Positions 19,420-26,328 of a stretch of DNA of 64,000 nucleotides are shown here, piece by piece. How positions within the stretch are numbered: the stretch's first letter is position 1; each line of letters starts with the position of its first letter. Source of the DNA: Thermococcus sp. 21S9 (lineage in GTDB: Archaea > Methanobacteriota_B > Thermococci > Thermococcales > Thermococcaceae); contig NZ_SNUS01000001.1 of the NCBI RefSeq assembly GCF_012027635.1, positions 124,001 to 188,000 of the forward strand, read 5' to 3'. Below the pieces are notes generated by a model. It did not search any database, was not told where the DNA came from, and saw only the letters and a program-made list of their open reading frames with translations. The translations under genes were made by a program, and so were the position numbers.

Positions 19420-20056
19420 TGTAGTCGAGCAACGGGTGGATTCTCTTCCAAACCTCCTCAACGCTCCCATCGCCGTCAACCCTCACGTATATCCCCTTGT
19501 TGCGGTAGAACTTTATTATCGGCTCCATGTTCTTCGTGTAGATTCTGTACCTCCGCTCCACGACCTCGCGCCTGTCGTCCCTCCTCTGAATCAGCTCCGA
19601 GCCACAGACGTCGCATATTCCGGGCTTTTTGGGCGGGTTGTGCTTGACGTGGTAAACCGCGCCACAGTTCGGACAGATTCTCCTCCCGCTTATCCTCTCG
19701 ACGCTGGTTTCGAGGTCTATGAAAATCTCAAGGGCCAGGTCAAGCCTTATCCCGTGGTCGTATAGGTAGCTCTCAAGGGCCAAAACCTGCTCCGGAGTCC
19801 TCGGATAGCCGTCAAGGATGAAGTTCTCCCTCTGGCGCCTCAACTTGGAGATTATGAGCGTGTTCACAATCGTGTCAGGAATCAGTTCACCTCTGCTCAG
19901 GTAGGCCTCCATCTCCTTCCCTATCGGCGTTCCGCGCTCTATCTCCTTTCGTATCAGGTCGCCCGAGGAAATATACGTCAGACCGTAGCGCTCCACTATC
20001 CTGTGGGAATGCGTGCTCTTTCCGCTCCCTGGAGGGCCGAAAATCAGAATGTTCAC
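19385..20056 (-). CDS. adk: Adenylate kinase with zinc-type lid
   Basis: Interconverts ATP+AMP and two ADP. 223 aa with P-loop GPPGSGKST (7-15), NMP-binding region SSGDLIRKEIERGTPIG, FILDGYPRTPEQ, and a lid carrying CPNC and CDVC that should hold a structural zinc, followed by RRDDRREVVERRYRIY. This is the long, bacterial-like adenylate kinase fold seen in Thermococcales. Monocistronic, divergent from the DUF2258 gene. Confidence 0.95.
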   Translation of the reverse strand: MNILIFGPPGSGKSTHSHRIVERYGLTYISSGDLIRKEIERGTPIGKEMEAYLSRGELIPDTIVNTLIISKLRRQRENFILDGYPRTPEQVLALESYLYDHGIRLDLALEIFIDLETSVERISGRRICPNCGAVYHVKHNPPKKPGICDVCGSELIQRRDDRREVVERRYRIYTKNMEPIIKFYRNKGIYVRVDGDGSVEEVWKRIHPLLDYIRARETYLRPP

Positions 20057-20113
20057 CGCGCACCACCATTAAACATTTATGCACACGAGTTGAATAAACT
20101 TTTGGTGGTGGCC

Positions 20114-20560
20114 GTGAAGCTGAGCACTGGTTACGTCCGCGCGAGCGGTTACGCCCACAAGGTAAGGCGCGTTCTATTCGCTCTGGCGAGGAAAAAAGTC
20201 GAGCCCAAGGAGATTATCCGTGCCTCGGCCGAACTCAACCAGAGGATTTTCGAGGAGTTCCAGAGGCTCAACGTCTCGAAGGAGGACGTTGTGAGGATTA
20301 CCGTCGAGTTCCAAATCAAGGACGGCTCGATAGTCTGGGACTACGACTCACTCAGGATTGAGGTCTACAGGAAAGGCGAGGAAGAGAGACTCGCGAAGGC
20401 GATGGAGGAAGTGGAAGAGCGCGAGAGGGAACTCGAGGAGAAGATTAGGGCCATCGAAGAAGTCGCCCTCAACCTCAAGAAGCTCAGCGACGAGCTAATC
20501 GAGAGGATTGAAGAACTCAAGCAGGAGCACACCTCACTCAAGCTCAGGGAAGAGCTATAG
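20114..20560 (+). CDS. DUF2258 family protein
   Basis: About 148 aa: a conserved N-terminal domain [48 protein letters not shown] with [20 protein letters not shown], then a C-terminal coiled coil (about 95-148: [22 protein letters not shown] and on). The DUF2258 name is recalled, function unknown. Start GTG at 20114 (after GGTGGTG) or GTG at 20108; upstream codons overlap the adk promoter region. The 3' end overlaps trmY by 17 nt. Confidence 0.75.
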   Translation: MKLSTGYVRASGYAHKVRRVLFALARKKVEPKEIIRASAELNQRIFEEFQRLNVSKEDVVRITVEFQIKDGSIVWDYDSLRIEVYRKGEEERLAKAMEEVEERERELEEKIRAIEEVALNLKKLSDELIERIEELKQEHTSLKLREEL

Positions 20561-21149
20561 AGTCAAGGAAGATGTTGACGTAGGCAACGACGTGGGAAGC
20601 GAGGTAGCTCTTTTTCCCGACGCTTACTTTTTCCGCTATTCCCTCCAAGAATGCCTCGTCCTCCCGGCTCAGCCCCTCGTGGTCGCCGAGGACGAAAGCA
20701 ACGTTTCCTCCGAAGGAAACCCTCTCTATCGGCCTGCCCTCCTCGTGAAGGTAGTAGAGCCTTGAGTTCTTGAGCGTCAGCCTGATGACGTCTTCAAAGG
20801 TCCTGTTGCTCACGTAGAGGCCGGGGTAAACCTCAACATCCTTCCCGGGCTCTTTCAGCCCCTCACCGGCCTTGAGCGCTTTCATTATCAGCTTCGCCGT
20901 GCTCCTCTCGTCGGGATTGAGGCGAACCTTCAGCTTCGGCCCATCAAAGCGTATGGCCTTCGGCGGGTTTGGCGGGCCGTAGAGGAGGAGCCAGACGCGG
21001 ACATTTTTTCGGAAGCCGTGAGAGAGCAGAAAAGCGGAGTTTAGAAACCGGCAGAGGACGTCTATCCTCCCGCTCGTGCCAGGTAAATCGCTCAGCTTGA
21101 AGTCGGGGCTCGTTCTGGCCTTGTTGGCCTTGATTATGAAGGTTCTCAA
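20544..21149 (-). CDS. trmY: tRNA (pseudouridine(54)-N(1))-methyltransferase TrmY
   Basis: SPOUT-class enzyme that methylates pseudouridine 54 in the T-loop of archaeal tRNA. 201 aa, with [50 protein letters not shown] and the C-terminal knot region [22 protein letters not shown] followed by [16 protein letters not shown]. These segments are characteristic of TrmY. Transcribed 1 bp after the DUF2095 gene. Confidence 0.93.
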   Translation of the reverse strand: MRTFIIKANKARTSPDFKLSDLPGTSGRIDVLCRFLNSAFLLSHGFRKNVRVWLLLYGPPNPPKAIRFDGPKLKVRLNPDERSTAKLIMKALKAGEGLKEPGKDVEVYPGLYVSNRTFEDVIRLTLKNSRLYYLHEEGRPIERVSFGGNVAFVLGDHEGLSREDEAFLEGIAEKVSVGKKSYLASHVVAYVNIFLDSIALP

Positions 21150-21150
21150 C

Positions 21151-21534
21151 TCACCCCCTCCCGTGCCTCTCGTACCAGCCCCACTCCTTCTTCGGCCCGA
21201 AGGCCCTTACTCCCTTCTTCGCGAGCGTTATCCTCAGTTCTTTCGCAATCTCGGGCGTTATCTCGCCCCTGCTTTCCATCCAGTTGATTATCTCCAAAGC
21301 CTCTTCGTCGGTCTCGCATCTCCGGAGGAAGTCTATGACCGTCGGCTCGTAGCCGGCAAAGCTCCTCGGCTCGGCCTCCTGCTCACCCTCCTCCTCGTCG
21401 GCCCGGAAGGCCTCTATCGGAACCCCACCTTCCTCAAGCTCCTTCGCGAGGGCAGGGAAGCGCTTCTCAAACTCCTCTTTATCGTACTCCTGCCACGCGA
21501 AGTCGTCAACCGGTTTCTTTTTCTTGCCGTCCAT
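21151..21534 (-). CDS. DUF2095 family protein
   Basis: 127-residue acidic protein: [44 protein letters not shown], an acidic linker [10 protein letters not shown], then a helical domain ([64 protein letters not shown]). I recall this family as DUF2095, no known function. ATG at 21534 follows GGTGTG; the GTG at 21540 is an alternative. Likely co-transcribed with trmY, one base apart. Confidence 0.72.
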   Translation of the reverse strand: MDGKKKKPVDDFAWQEYDKEEFEKRFPALAKELEEGGVPIEAFRADEEEGEQEAEPRSFAGYEPTVIDFLRRCETDEEALEIINWMESRGEITPEIAKELRITLAKKGVRAFGPKKEWGWYERHGRG

Positions 21535-21592
21535 AGGCACACCGATTGGGTTACGGCAGTGGGCTTATAAACCCCACCCCGAAGGGGAGAGC

Positions 21593-22030
21593 ATGAAGGG
21601 CTCGTACTTCCTCGTTATCAGGCTCAATGAAGGGAAGAGGATTCGCACGAAGGGGAAAACCTTCGAGCTCAAGCCGGGTTACTACGTTTACGTCGGCTCG
21701 GCCATGAACTCCCTCGAAAAGCGCGTCGCGAGACATTTCAGGCGGGAGAAAAGGTTACACTGGCACATTGACTACCTCCTCAAAGAGGCCGAGCTCCTCA
21801 GGGCTTACCTCATCGCGAGCGAGGTGAAGCTGGAGGAGAACCTCTCGCGCGAGGTTTCTCGCTTCGGTGAGCCGGTTCCGGGCTTCGGGGCCGGCGACGT
21901 TAGGGTAAGCACGAACCTCTACCGCTTTGATGACGAGCCGGACGAAGCCCTGAAGGGAATCCTCGATAAGCTCGGACTGGGCTGGAAAATCGTTAAAAGC
22001 GAAGATGACATAGGGAAAATACGGTGGTGA
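21593..22030 (+). CDS. GIY-YIG-like (DUF123/Uri) nuclease-fold protein
   Basis: 145 aa starting MKGSYFLVIRLNEGKRIRTKGKTFELKPGYYVYVGSAMNSLEKRVARHFRREKRLHWHIDYLL. GYYVYVGSA matches the GIY-YIG core of the DUF123 branch, with R/H residues after it; the C-terminal SREVSRFGEPVPGFGAGD holds a possible metal site, though the cysteine/histidine cluster of some relatives is not obvious. Nuclease activity is inferred from the fold. The ATG follows GAAGGGGAGAGC. It precedes the toxin-antitoxin pair by one base. Confidence 0.78.
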   Translation: MKGSYFLVIRLNEGKRIRTKGKTFELKPGYYVYVGSAMNSLEKRVARHFRREKRLHWHIDYLLKEAELLRAYLIASEVKLEENLSREVSRFGEPVPGFGAGDVRVSTNLYRFDDEPDEALKGILDKLGLGWKIVKSEDDIGKIRW

Positions 22031-22031
22031 T

Positions 22032-22232
22032 ATGACAGTCATCGAGGCCGTCTACGACGGCGAGACTTTCAGGCCCCTAAAAAAGGTAAACCTCCCGAAG
22101 GGGGCGAGGGTCAAGGTAATCGTCGGCGAGACGATATGGGACCTACTTGAGGAGATTGAGGGAATTCCCGTTGATGCAAACGTCGAGGAAGTGCTCGAAG
22201 ATGTCAGGGGACGAAAGAGGGTTCGTTATTGA
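22032..22232 (+). CDS. AF2212-type antitoxin (VapB-like)
   Basis: 66 aa: MTVIEAVYDGETFRPLKKVNLPKGARVKVIVGET, an AbrB/SpoVT-like beta DNA-binding half characteristic of the DUF104/AF2212 antitoxins, then an amphipathic helix (WDLLEEIEGIPVDANVEEVLEDV) that would wrap the toxin. The ATG overlaps no gene but follows the GIY-YIG stop by one base; its 3' end overlaps the PIN toxin by 32 nt. Confidence 0.85.
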   Translation: MTVIEAVYDGETFRPLKKVNLPKGARVKVIVGETIWDLLEEIEGIPVDANVEEVLEDVRGRKRVRY

Positions 22233-22683
22233 CACTAACGTCATAGTCGGAGCGTTCTTTTACGAAAGGAACTACCCCCAGATTAGAAACAAACAAGCGG
22301 TGCTCAGAAAATGCAGATTGATACTCGACTTGGTGAAAGGGAAAAACGTCGCAATCCCCCGAGTGGCAGTTGTTGAGGTCATAAGCGTTGTAAAAAGGAT
22401 AAGCGGGGATACAAGTCTCGCCATCAGGCTTGGAAACGCCGTCGAGGCATCATTTGAGGTAGTGTCCGAGGAGGAAATATACGGAATCGCCAAGGAAACT
22501 GCTTCATTAGTTGCGCCTTCTGGATTCGATACTTATTTCCTTGCCCTGGCACTAATGAAGGGATACAGTCTGATAACGCGTGATAAAGCCCTTTGTTCGC
22601 ATTCAAAGGATTTAAACGTTCCTTGTCTTCTCATTGATGAATCTACCGATGACAAAATGATTAAAGAATTCTTGGGGGTGTGA
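22201..22683 (+). CDS. vapC: PIN-domain toxin (VapC-like)
   Basis: 160-residue Mg-dependent ribonuclease toxin candidate. Acidic residues: D in FVIDTNVIVGAF, E in VAVVEVISVV, D in SGFDTYFLALAL and D in LITRDKAL, giving the PIN tetrad. The start ATGTCAGG at 22201 overlaps the antitoxin gene, standard for VapBC. Base composition falls in the second half (AT-rich), hinting at transfer. Only 2 bp separate its stop from the GGGP synthase start, so the lipid gene may depend on the toxin promoter. Confidence 0.88.
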   Translation: MSGDERGFVIDTNVIVGAFFYERNYPQIRNKQAVLRKCRLILDLVKGKNVAIPRVAVVEVISVVKRISGDTSLAIRLGNAVEASFEVVSEEEIYGIAKETASLVAPSGFDTYFLALALMKGYSLITRDKALCSHSKDLNVPCLLIDESTDDKMIKEFLGV

Positions 22684-22685
22684 AC

Positions 22686-23447
22686 ATGCTCGAAATAGGC
22701 AAAGTCGAGCGCTACATTCACAAGAAGCTGGAGAAGGAGAAGCTCCACTTCGTTCTCCTCGACCCGGACGACGTTTCACCGGAAACCGCCGGGAAGATAG
22801 CGGAGATGAGCGAAAGCATTGGCGTTGACGCGATAATGGTCGGAGGCTCGACCGGGGCCGAGGGAGACGTTCTCGACAACGTTGTTAAGGCGATAAAAGA
22901 TTCCTCCAGCCTGCCGGTAATCCTCTTCCCCGGCTCGCACGGCGGGATAAGCAGGTACGCCGACGCGATATTCTTTATGAGCCTCCTCAACTCGCGGAAC
23001 CCCTTCTTCATAACCGGCTCTCAAGCTTTGGGAGCCTTCACCGTCAAGCGCTACGGAATAGAGCCGATTCCGATGGCTTATTTAATAGTCGAGCCCGGTG
23101 AAACGGTGGGCTGGGTTGGAGATGCGAAGCCGATACCGAGGCACAAGCCGAAGATTGCCGCCGCTTACGCTTTGGCCGGACAGTACCTCGGTATGCGCCT
23201 CGTTTACCTCGAAGCGGGCAGTGGAGCGCCACAGCCGGTTCCGCCCGAGATGATTGCCCTCGTGAGGAAGGCCATAGACGTTCCCCTCATCGTTGGAGGG
23301 GGCATAAGAACCGGGGAGCAGGCGAGGAGAGCGGTTGAAGCGGGGGCCGACATCATCGTTACCGGAACGGCGATAGACAAAGCGAAAACCATTGAGGAAG
23401 CCAGAGAAAAGCTGGAAGAGCTCAACGCAGGGATTAAAGGAAAGTGA
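22686..23447 (+). CDS. Geranylgeranylglyceryl phosphate synthase
   Basis: First committed step of archaeal ether-lipid synthesis: joins sn-glycerol-1-phosphate to geranylgeranyl diphosphate. 253-aa TIM barrel with HFVLLDPDDVSPETAGKIAE, VGGSTGAEGDVLD, VILFPGSHGGIS, YLIVEPGETVGWVGDAKPIPR, YLEAGSGAPQPVP and VGGGIRTGEQARRAVEAGADIIVTGTAI; the phosphate-binding loops are intact. ATG 22686 is preferred to GTG 22680 by spacing from GGGGGTGTG. Confidence 0.95.
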   Translation: MLEIGKVERYIHKKLEKEKLHFVLLDPDDVSPETAGKIAEMSESIGVDAIMVGGSTGAEGDVLDNVVKAIKDSSSLPVILFPGSHGGISRYADAIFFMSLLNSRNPFFITGSQALGAFTVKRYGIEPIPMAYLIVEPGETVGWVGDAKPIPRHKPKIAAAYALAGQYLGMRLVYLEAGSGAPQPVPPEMIALVRKAIDVPLIVGGGIRTGEQARRAVEAGADIIVTGTAIDKAKTIEEAREKLEELNAGIKGK

Positions 23448-23559
23448 CTTTTGCACTCTTTCCTTCCGTTTCATTTGAGGGTTGAACCACAACTCTTTTT
23501 ATAGGGCTGAAACCACATGGGTTGACATAGGTCCAGAGGGGCCCAGGGAGGTGATAGAG

Positions 23560-23691
23560 ATGATAGCGGTGAGAGGTGAGGACGATGACGGTGGTAAGGA
23601 GTGCAGTGGGGACCTCAAGGACGTTCAGGGGCAAGCTCAGGGACGCGTTTCTGCTGTCGTTCCCAGCCCTGTTCCTGTGCCTGATATTTGA
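23560..23691 (+). CDS. Possible upstream leader ORF (43 aa) overlapping mgtE
   Basis: ATG at 23560 stands 5 nt after GGGAGGTGAT, a stronger ribosome site than that of mgtE. It encodes MIAVRGEDDDGGKECSG and ends at 23691, overlapping the mgtE frame out of phase. A TATA-like CTTTTTATAGG lies near 23496-23506. A short acidic N-terminal peptide ahead of a magnesium transporter recalls bacterial leader peptides, but nothing proves translation; it may be chance. Confidence 0.3.
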   Translation: MIAVRGEDDDGGKECSGDLKDVQGQAQGRVSAVVPSPVPVPDI

Positions 23692-24775
23692 CTTCGTCGG
23701 CGGTGCTGTTCTCGGTAAGAACTGGGACACCATAATGAGCTACTTCCCGATTCTGGTCTTCATAATGCCCGGCCTCATGGATTTGAGGGGCAACATCTTC
23801 TCGGCCCTCGCGTCCCGCTTCACGACCAAGCTCAACCTCGGTCTCATCGATAGCGTCCGCGACCCGGAGGTGACCACTCAAATAGTCATGGCAATCCTCA
23901 GCAGTAAAATTCCCCTCGTTGTACTCTGGGTTGTCGGCCTGTTCCTCGTCCATAACTTTGTTCAGGACGTCATAGTCCTGCTCATGGTTGTCGCGTCGGC
24001 GATATTCATTGGAGTTATCCTTGGCTATGGAACCGCCCTGATTACGATAATCCCCTTCAAGAAAGGCTACGACCCGGATTTAATCGCGGCACCGCTCATA
24101 AGCTCAATAGCGGACCTGATAACGATGCCTACGATGGTCTACTTCGCACTCCTCTACCTACACCACGAGCGGGCGTTCTACGCGCTGTCTTTCACGATGC
24201 TCGCCCTGCTTGTGCTCTTGGCACTAAAAGCCAGGTTTAAGCAGGAGCACAGGCGCGCCTTCGGAGAGCTGGCAGCGATAATCGGCGCGATGGCGCTCAT
24301 CGAGACCGTAACCGGTGGCTTGCTCGTAACATACGAGAAAATCATCAACGCGGTAATCATCGTCAGCGTCATGTGGCCGAGCGTGAACGACAGCATGGGC
24401 AACTTCGGCTCGATAATAGCGGCGAAGGTTTCCACCAAGATTCACCTCGAGGGCGTTGAGGCCGTCAAGAGCAGGGAGACGCTCTACGATTTCCTCTCGC
24501 TCCTAATCCTCGCACCGATAATCGGCTATCTGACGAACCTCATCTCGATGTGGGTTGTGGTCCACTACATCCACAGGCCCGCGAGAATCCTCTGGAACTT
24601 CGTGCTCGGCTTCCCGCTGATAATACTCGTGGCGATGCTCATCGGGCTCGTCGTGGCGATACTGGCGGACAAGTACAACTGGGACCCCGACAACGTGGCT
24701 ATCCCAGTAGTCACGACGCTCAGCGACGTCATAGGAACGATGTTCCTCGTCTGGGTGGCGCTGAGTGCAATATGA
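23585..24775 (+). CDS. MgtE-type divalent cation (magnesium) transporter, tandem membrane domains
   Basis: About 396 aa with two MgtE membrane units of roughly five helices each: repeat 1 has IMPGLMDLRGNIFSALASRFTTKLNLG, repeat 2 has WPSVNDSMGNFGSIIAAKVSTKIHLEG. The paired G-N-I/F-x-S segments are the cation-path signature. Unlike bacterial MgtE it lacks the cytosolic N and CBS sensor domains, so both halves of the pore are in one chain. ATG 23585 after GGTGAG is chosen; GTG 23576 is an alternative. Confidence 0.87.
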   Translation: MTVVRSAVGTSRTFRGKLRDAFLLSFPALFLCLIFDFVGGAVLGKNWDTIMSYFPILVFIMPGLMDLRGNIFSALASRFTTKLNLGLIDSVRDPEVTTQIVMAILSSKIPLVVLWVVGLFLVHNFVQDVIVLLMVVASAIFIGVILGYGTALITIIPFKKGYDPDLIAAPLISSIADLITMPTMVYFALLYLHHERAFYALSFTMLALLVLLALKARFKQEHRRAFGELAAIIGAMALIETVTGGLLVTYEKIINAVIIVSVMWPSVNDSMGNFGSIIAAKVSTKIHLEGVEAVKSRETLYDFLSLLILAPIIGYLTNLISMWVVVHYIHRPARILWNFVLGFPLIILVAMLIGLVVAILADKYNWDPDNVAIPVVTTLSDVIGTMFLVWVALSAI

Positions 24776-24782
24776 AAAAAAG

Positions 24783-25016
24783 TCAAGCCTCGGAGAGCAC
24801 CTTAAAGGAAAGCTTTCCGTCCTTCACAATTTTTCTGAGCTCCTGAATGAGTCTCCTATCGCCAACGAGCTCCATTCTGACTTCGGACATACCGGTCGCG
24901 TCGGGCGGAAGGAAGTGTATGTCCTTAATCCTGCCACCAACCTTCGAGAGAAGACGACCAAGGATGCTCCCCCTTTCCTTGTAGGGGAGTCTCATGTTAA
25001 CTTCAAGGATTTGCAT
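24783..25016 (-). CDS. Small ACT-like domain protein
   Basis: 77 aa, MQILEVNMRLPYKERGSILGRLLSKVGGRIKDIHFLPPDATGMSEVRMELVGDRRLIQELRKIVKDGKL: a beta-alpha-beta-beta-alpha-beta pattern like a stand-alone ACT domain. Ligand unknown and the family is not firmly recognised. GGTGATG precedes ATG 25016. A minus-strand TATA (TTTTATAGG) lies near 25048-25057. Converges with mgtE, 7 bp apart. Confidence 0.6.
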   Translation of the reverse strand: MQILEVNMRLPYKERGSILGRLLSKVGGRIKDIHFLPPDATGMSEVRMELVGDRRLIQELRKIVKDGKLSFKVLSEA

Positions 25017-25125
25017 ACCCATCACCGCTTTATTCTTTGAAAAAAGACCTATAAAACCTTTTTCATGAGCGGGGATTATCGGTTTCTGAGGAGAATATTC
25101 CCAAGAGTTATTACGGGTCCGGTAG

Positions 25126-25136
25126 ATTTTTATCTC
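25126..25136 (+). promoter_or_regulatory. TATA box of the M55 peptidase gene
   Basis: GATTTTTATCT sits about 30-40 bp before the ATG at 25166. The rest of 25026-25125 contains only the opposite promoter and no ORF. Confidence 0.45.
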
Positions 25137-25165
25137 AGCGCTTCTATATCCCTCTGGTGATTGCC

Positions 25166-26011
25166 ATGAGGGCCTTCATTTCTCTCGACCTTGAGGGTTT
25201 ACCCCATATCGTCAGCAGGGAGCACCTCTTCGTGAAGGGCGCCCTCTACGCGGAAGCGAGGAAGATAGCGACCGAGGTTGTAAGGGTCGTCGCCGAGACG
25301 CTCCACCACGAGCTCGGGGTTGATGAGGCTGTCATAGCGGACAGCCACGGCCCGATGGTAAACATCCTCGTGGACGAAACGCCGGACTACGTCAGGCTCG
25401 TCAGGGGCTTTCCGAGGCCGTTGAGCATGGTCGCCGGGGCGAAGGGGTCGGACTTCGCAATCTTCCTCGGCTACCACGCCAAGGCCGGAACCGGCGGGGC
25501 AACCTTTGATCACACCTACAGCGGTGCGACCGTTGACAGGCTTGAGATAAACGGCGTTGAGGTCAGCGAGACCCTTTTGAACGCCTACCTGCTCGGCGAG
25601 TGGAACGTTCCGGTTGCAATGGTCGCCGGAGACAAAGCGCTGATAGAAACGGACGTGAAGACTCACCTCCCCTGGGCGGTCGGCGTTCCGCTGAAGGAGA
25701 GCTTCGGCAGGTATTCGGCAATGAGCCCGGGAATGGAAGGAATAAAGGAGCTCCTCCGCGAAGGAACCCTTGAGGCCTTCAGGCGCGTTGAGCGCGGTGA
25801 GGTCAAGCCACTGAAAACCGAGAGGCCGGTCGAGGTCAAGCTCCGCTTCCTCAACAGCGCCTACGCGGAAGTCGCCGAGCTGTTGCCCTTCGTCGAGAGG
25901 CTTGACGGAAAGACCGTCCGCTTCGAGGCGGAAAGCGTTGAAGATGCCTACAGGACCTTTGAAGTTCTCGTTCTGGCTTCCGCCGGTGTTAACTCGATAG
26001 TGAACCGCTAA
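25166..26011 (+). CDS. M55 family D-aminopeptidase (DppA-like)
   Basis: 281 aa. Zinc-ligand motif FISLDLEGLPHIV (D8, E10), EAVIADSHGPMVN, the conserved FLGYHAKAG and HTYSGATVDRLEINGVEVSETLLNA match the DppA family of self-compartmentalising D-aminopeptidases. Substrate in archaea is not known. ATG 25166 (MRAFISLDLEG) preceded by GGTGAT is used; upstream codons MIA at 25157 are less likely. Monocistronic. Confidence 0.85.
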   Translation: MRAFISLDLEGLPHIVSREHLFVKGALYAEARKIATEVVRVVAETLHHELGVDEAVIADSHGPMVNILVDETPDYVRLVRGFPRPLSMVAGAKGSDFAIFLGYHAKAGTGGATFDHTYSGATVDRLEINGVEVSETLLNAYLLGEWNVPVAMVAGDKALIETDVKTHLPWAVGVPLKESFGRYSAMSPGMEGIKELLREGTLEAFRRVERGEVKPLKTERPVEVKLRFLNSAYAEVAELLPFVERLDGKTVRFEAESVEDAYRTFEVLVLASAGVNSIVNR

Positions 26012-26012
26012 C

Positions 26013-26020
26013 GATTTAAG
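26013..26020 (+). promoter_or_regulatory. TATA box for the H/ACA RNA
   Basis: GATTTAAG lies 25 bp before the first base of the RNA stem at 26042, the normal archaeal TATA-to-start distance, right after the peptidase stop codon. Confidence 0.5.
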
Positions 26021-26041
26021 CGGAAGTCCATAACTCAAATC

Positions 26042-26112
26042 GCCCCCGGGAAACCGCGGGGGATGAGCGCCTCGGCGAGCCGTGAGTCCCCTTCGCTCCC
26101 CGGGGGCACAGT
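26042..26112 (+). ncRNA. Box H/ACA guide RNA (pseudouridylation guide), candidate
   Basis: Single-hairpin H/ACA layout. Lower stem GCCCCCGGG (26042-26050) pairs perfectly with CCCGGGGGC (26099-26107) and is followed at once by ACA (26108-26110). Internal pocket arms are AAACCGCG (26051-26058) and TTCGCTC (26092-26098). Upper stem GGGGA/TCCCC (26059-26063/26087-26091) leads to a kink-turn-like TGA...GTGA pair under a CGC-CTCG-GCG loop, the usual L7Ae site. The distance from pocket to ACA (16 nt) fits the rule. The pocket would accept a target of the form AGCGAA-UN-CGCGGUUU (inferred). Which rRNA site it guides is unknown. Confidence 0.75.
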
Positions 26113-26328
26113 TTTCACGCTCACTCCGGTGGAACTTGAGTGACCGGAAAAACACTTTTTGTCGTTATGGGTTAGTTTTTAGCCATTGAGAAACTTCATG
26201 ATTAACTTAGTGTACATGAAAGTCCGCTCAAGTTAACGAATGGACTTAACTCCCCCAGTTTTGTCAAATGTACCCCTTTTCGAAGCCCTTATATTCCCCT
26301 GCCCGAAAAATCTTCGAGGTGATACCGT
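26113..26328. other. Non-coding gap between the H/ACA RNA and the tungsten oxidoreductase gene
   Basis: 216 bp without an ORF. It holds T-runs that may end the small RNA (TTTT at 26112, TTTTT near 26156 and 26176), an inverted repeat TTAACTT (26202-26208) and AAGTTAA (26230-26236), and the promoter listed next. AT-rich compared with flanking genes. Confidence 0.5.
26288..26296 (+). promoter_or_regulatory. TATA box of the AOR-family gene
   Basis: CTTATATTC stands about 33-40 bp before ATG 26329, with GAGGTGAT (26315-26322) as ribosome site. A start near 26313-26318 and a short leader are expected. Confidence 0.55.

Noticed and set aside
25199-26155. 318-codon minus-strand frame opposite the M55 peptidase
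   Set aside because: Shadow of the peptidase gene and the H/ACA stem; no conserved sequence.
26042-26328. Possible Moco/tungsten riboswitch ahead of the AOR-family gene
   Set aside because: The strong structure is explained by an H/ACA RNA, and a separate TATA box sits downstream of it, so the structure is not in the mRNA leader.
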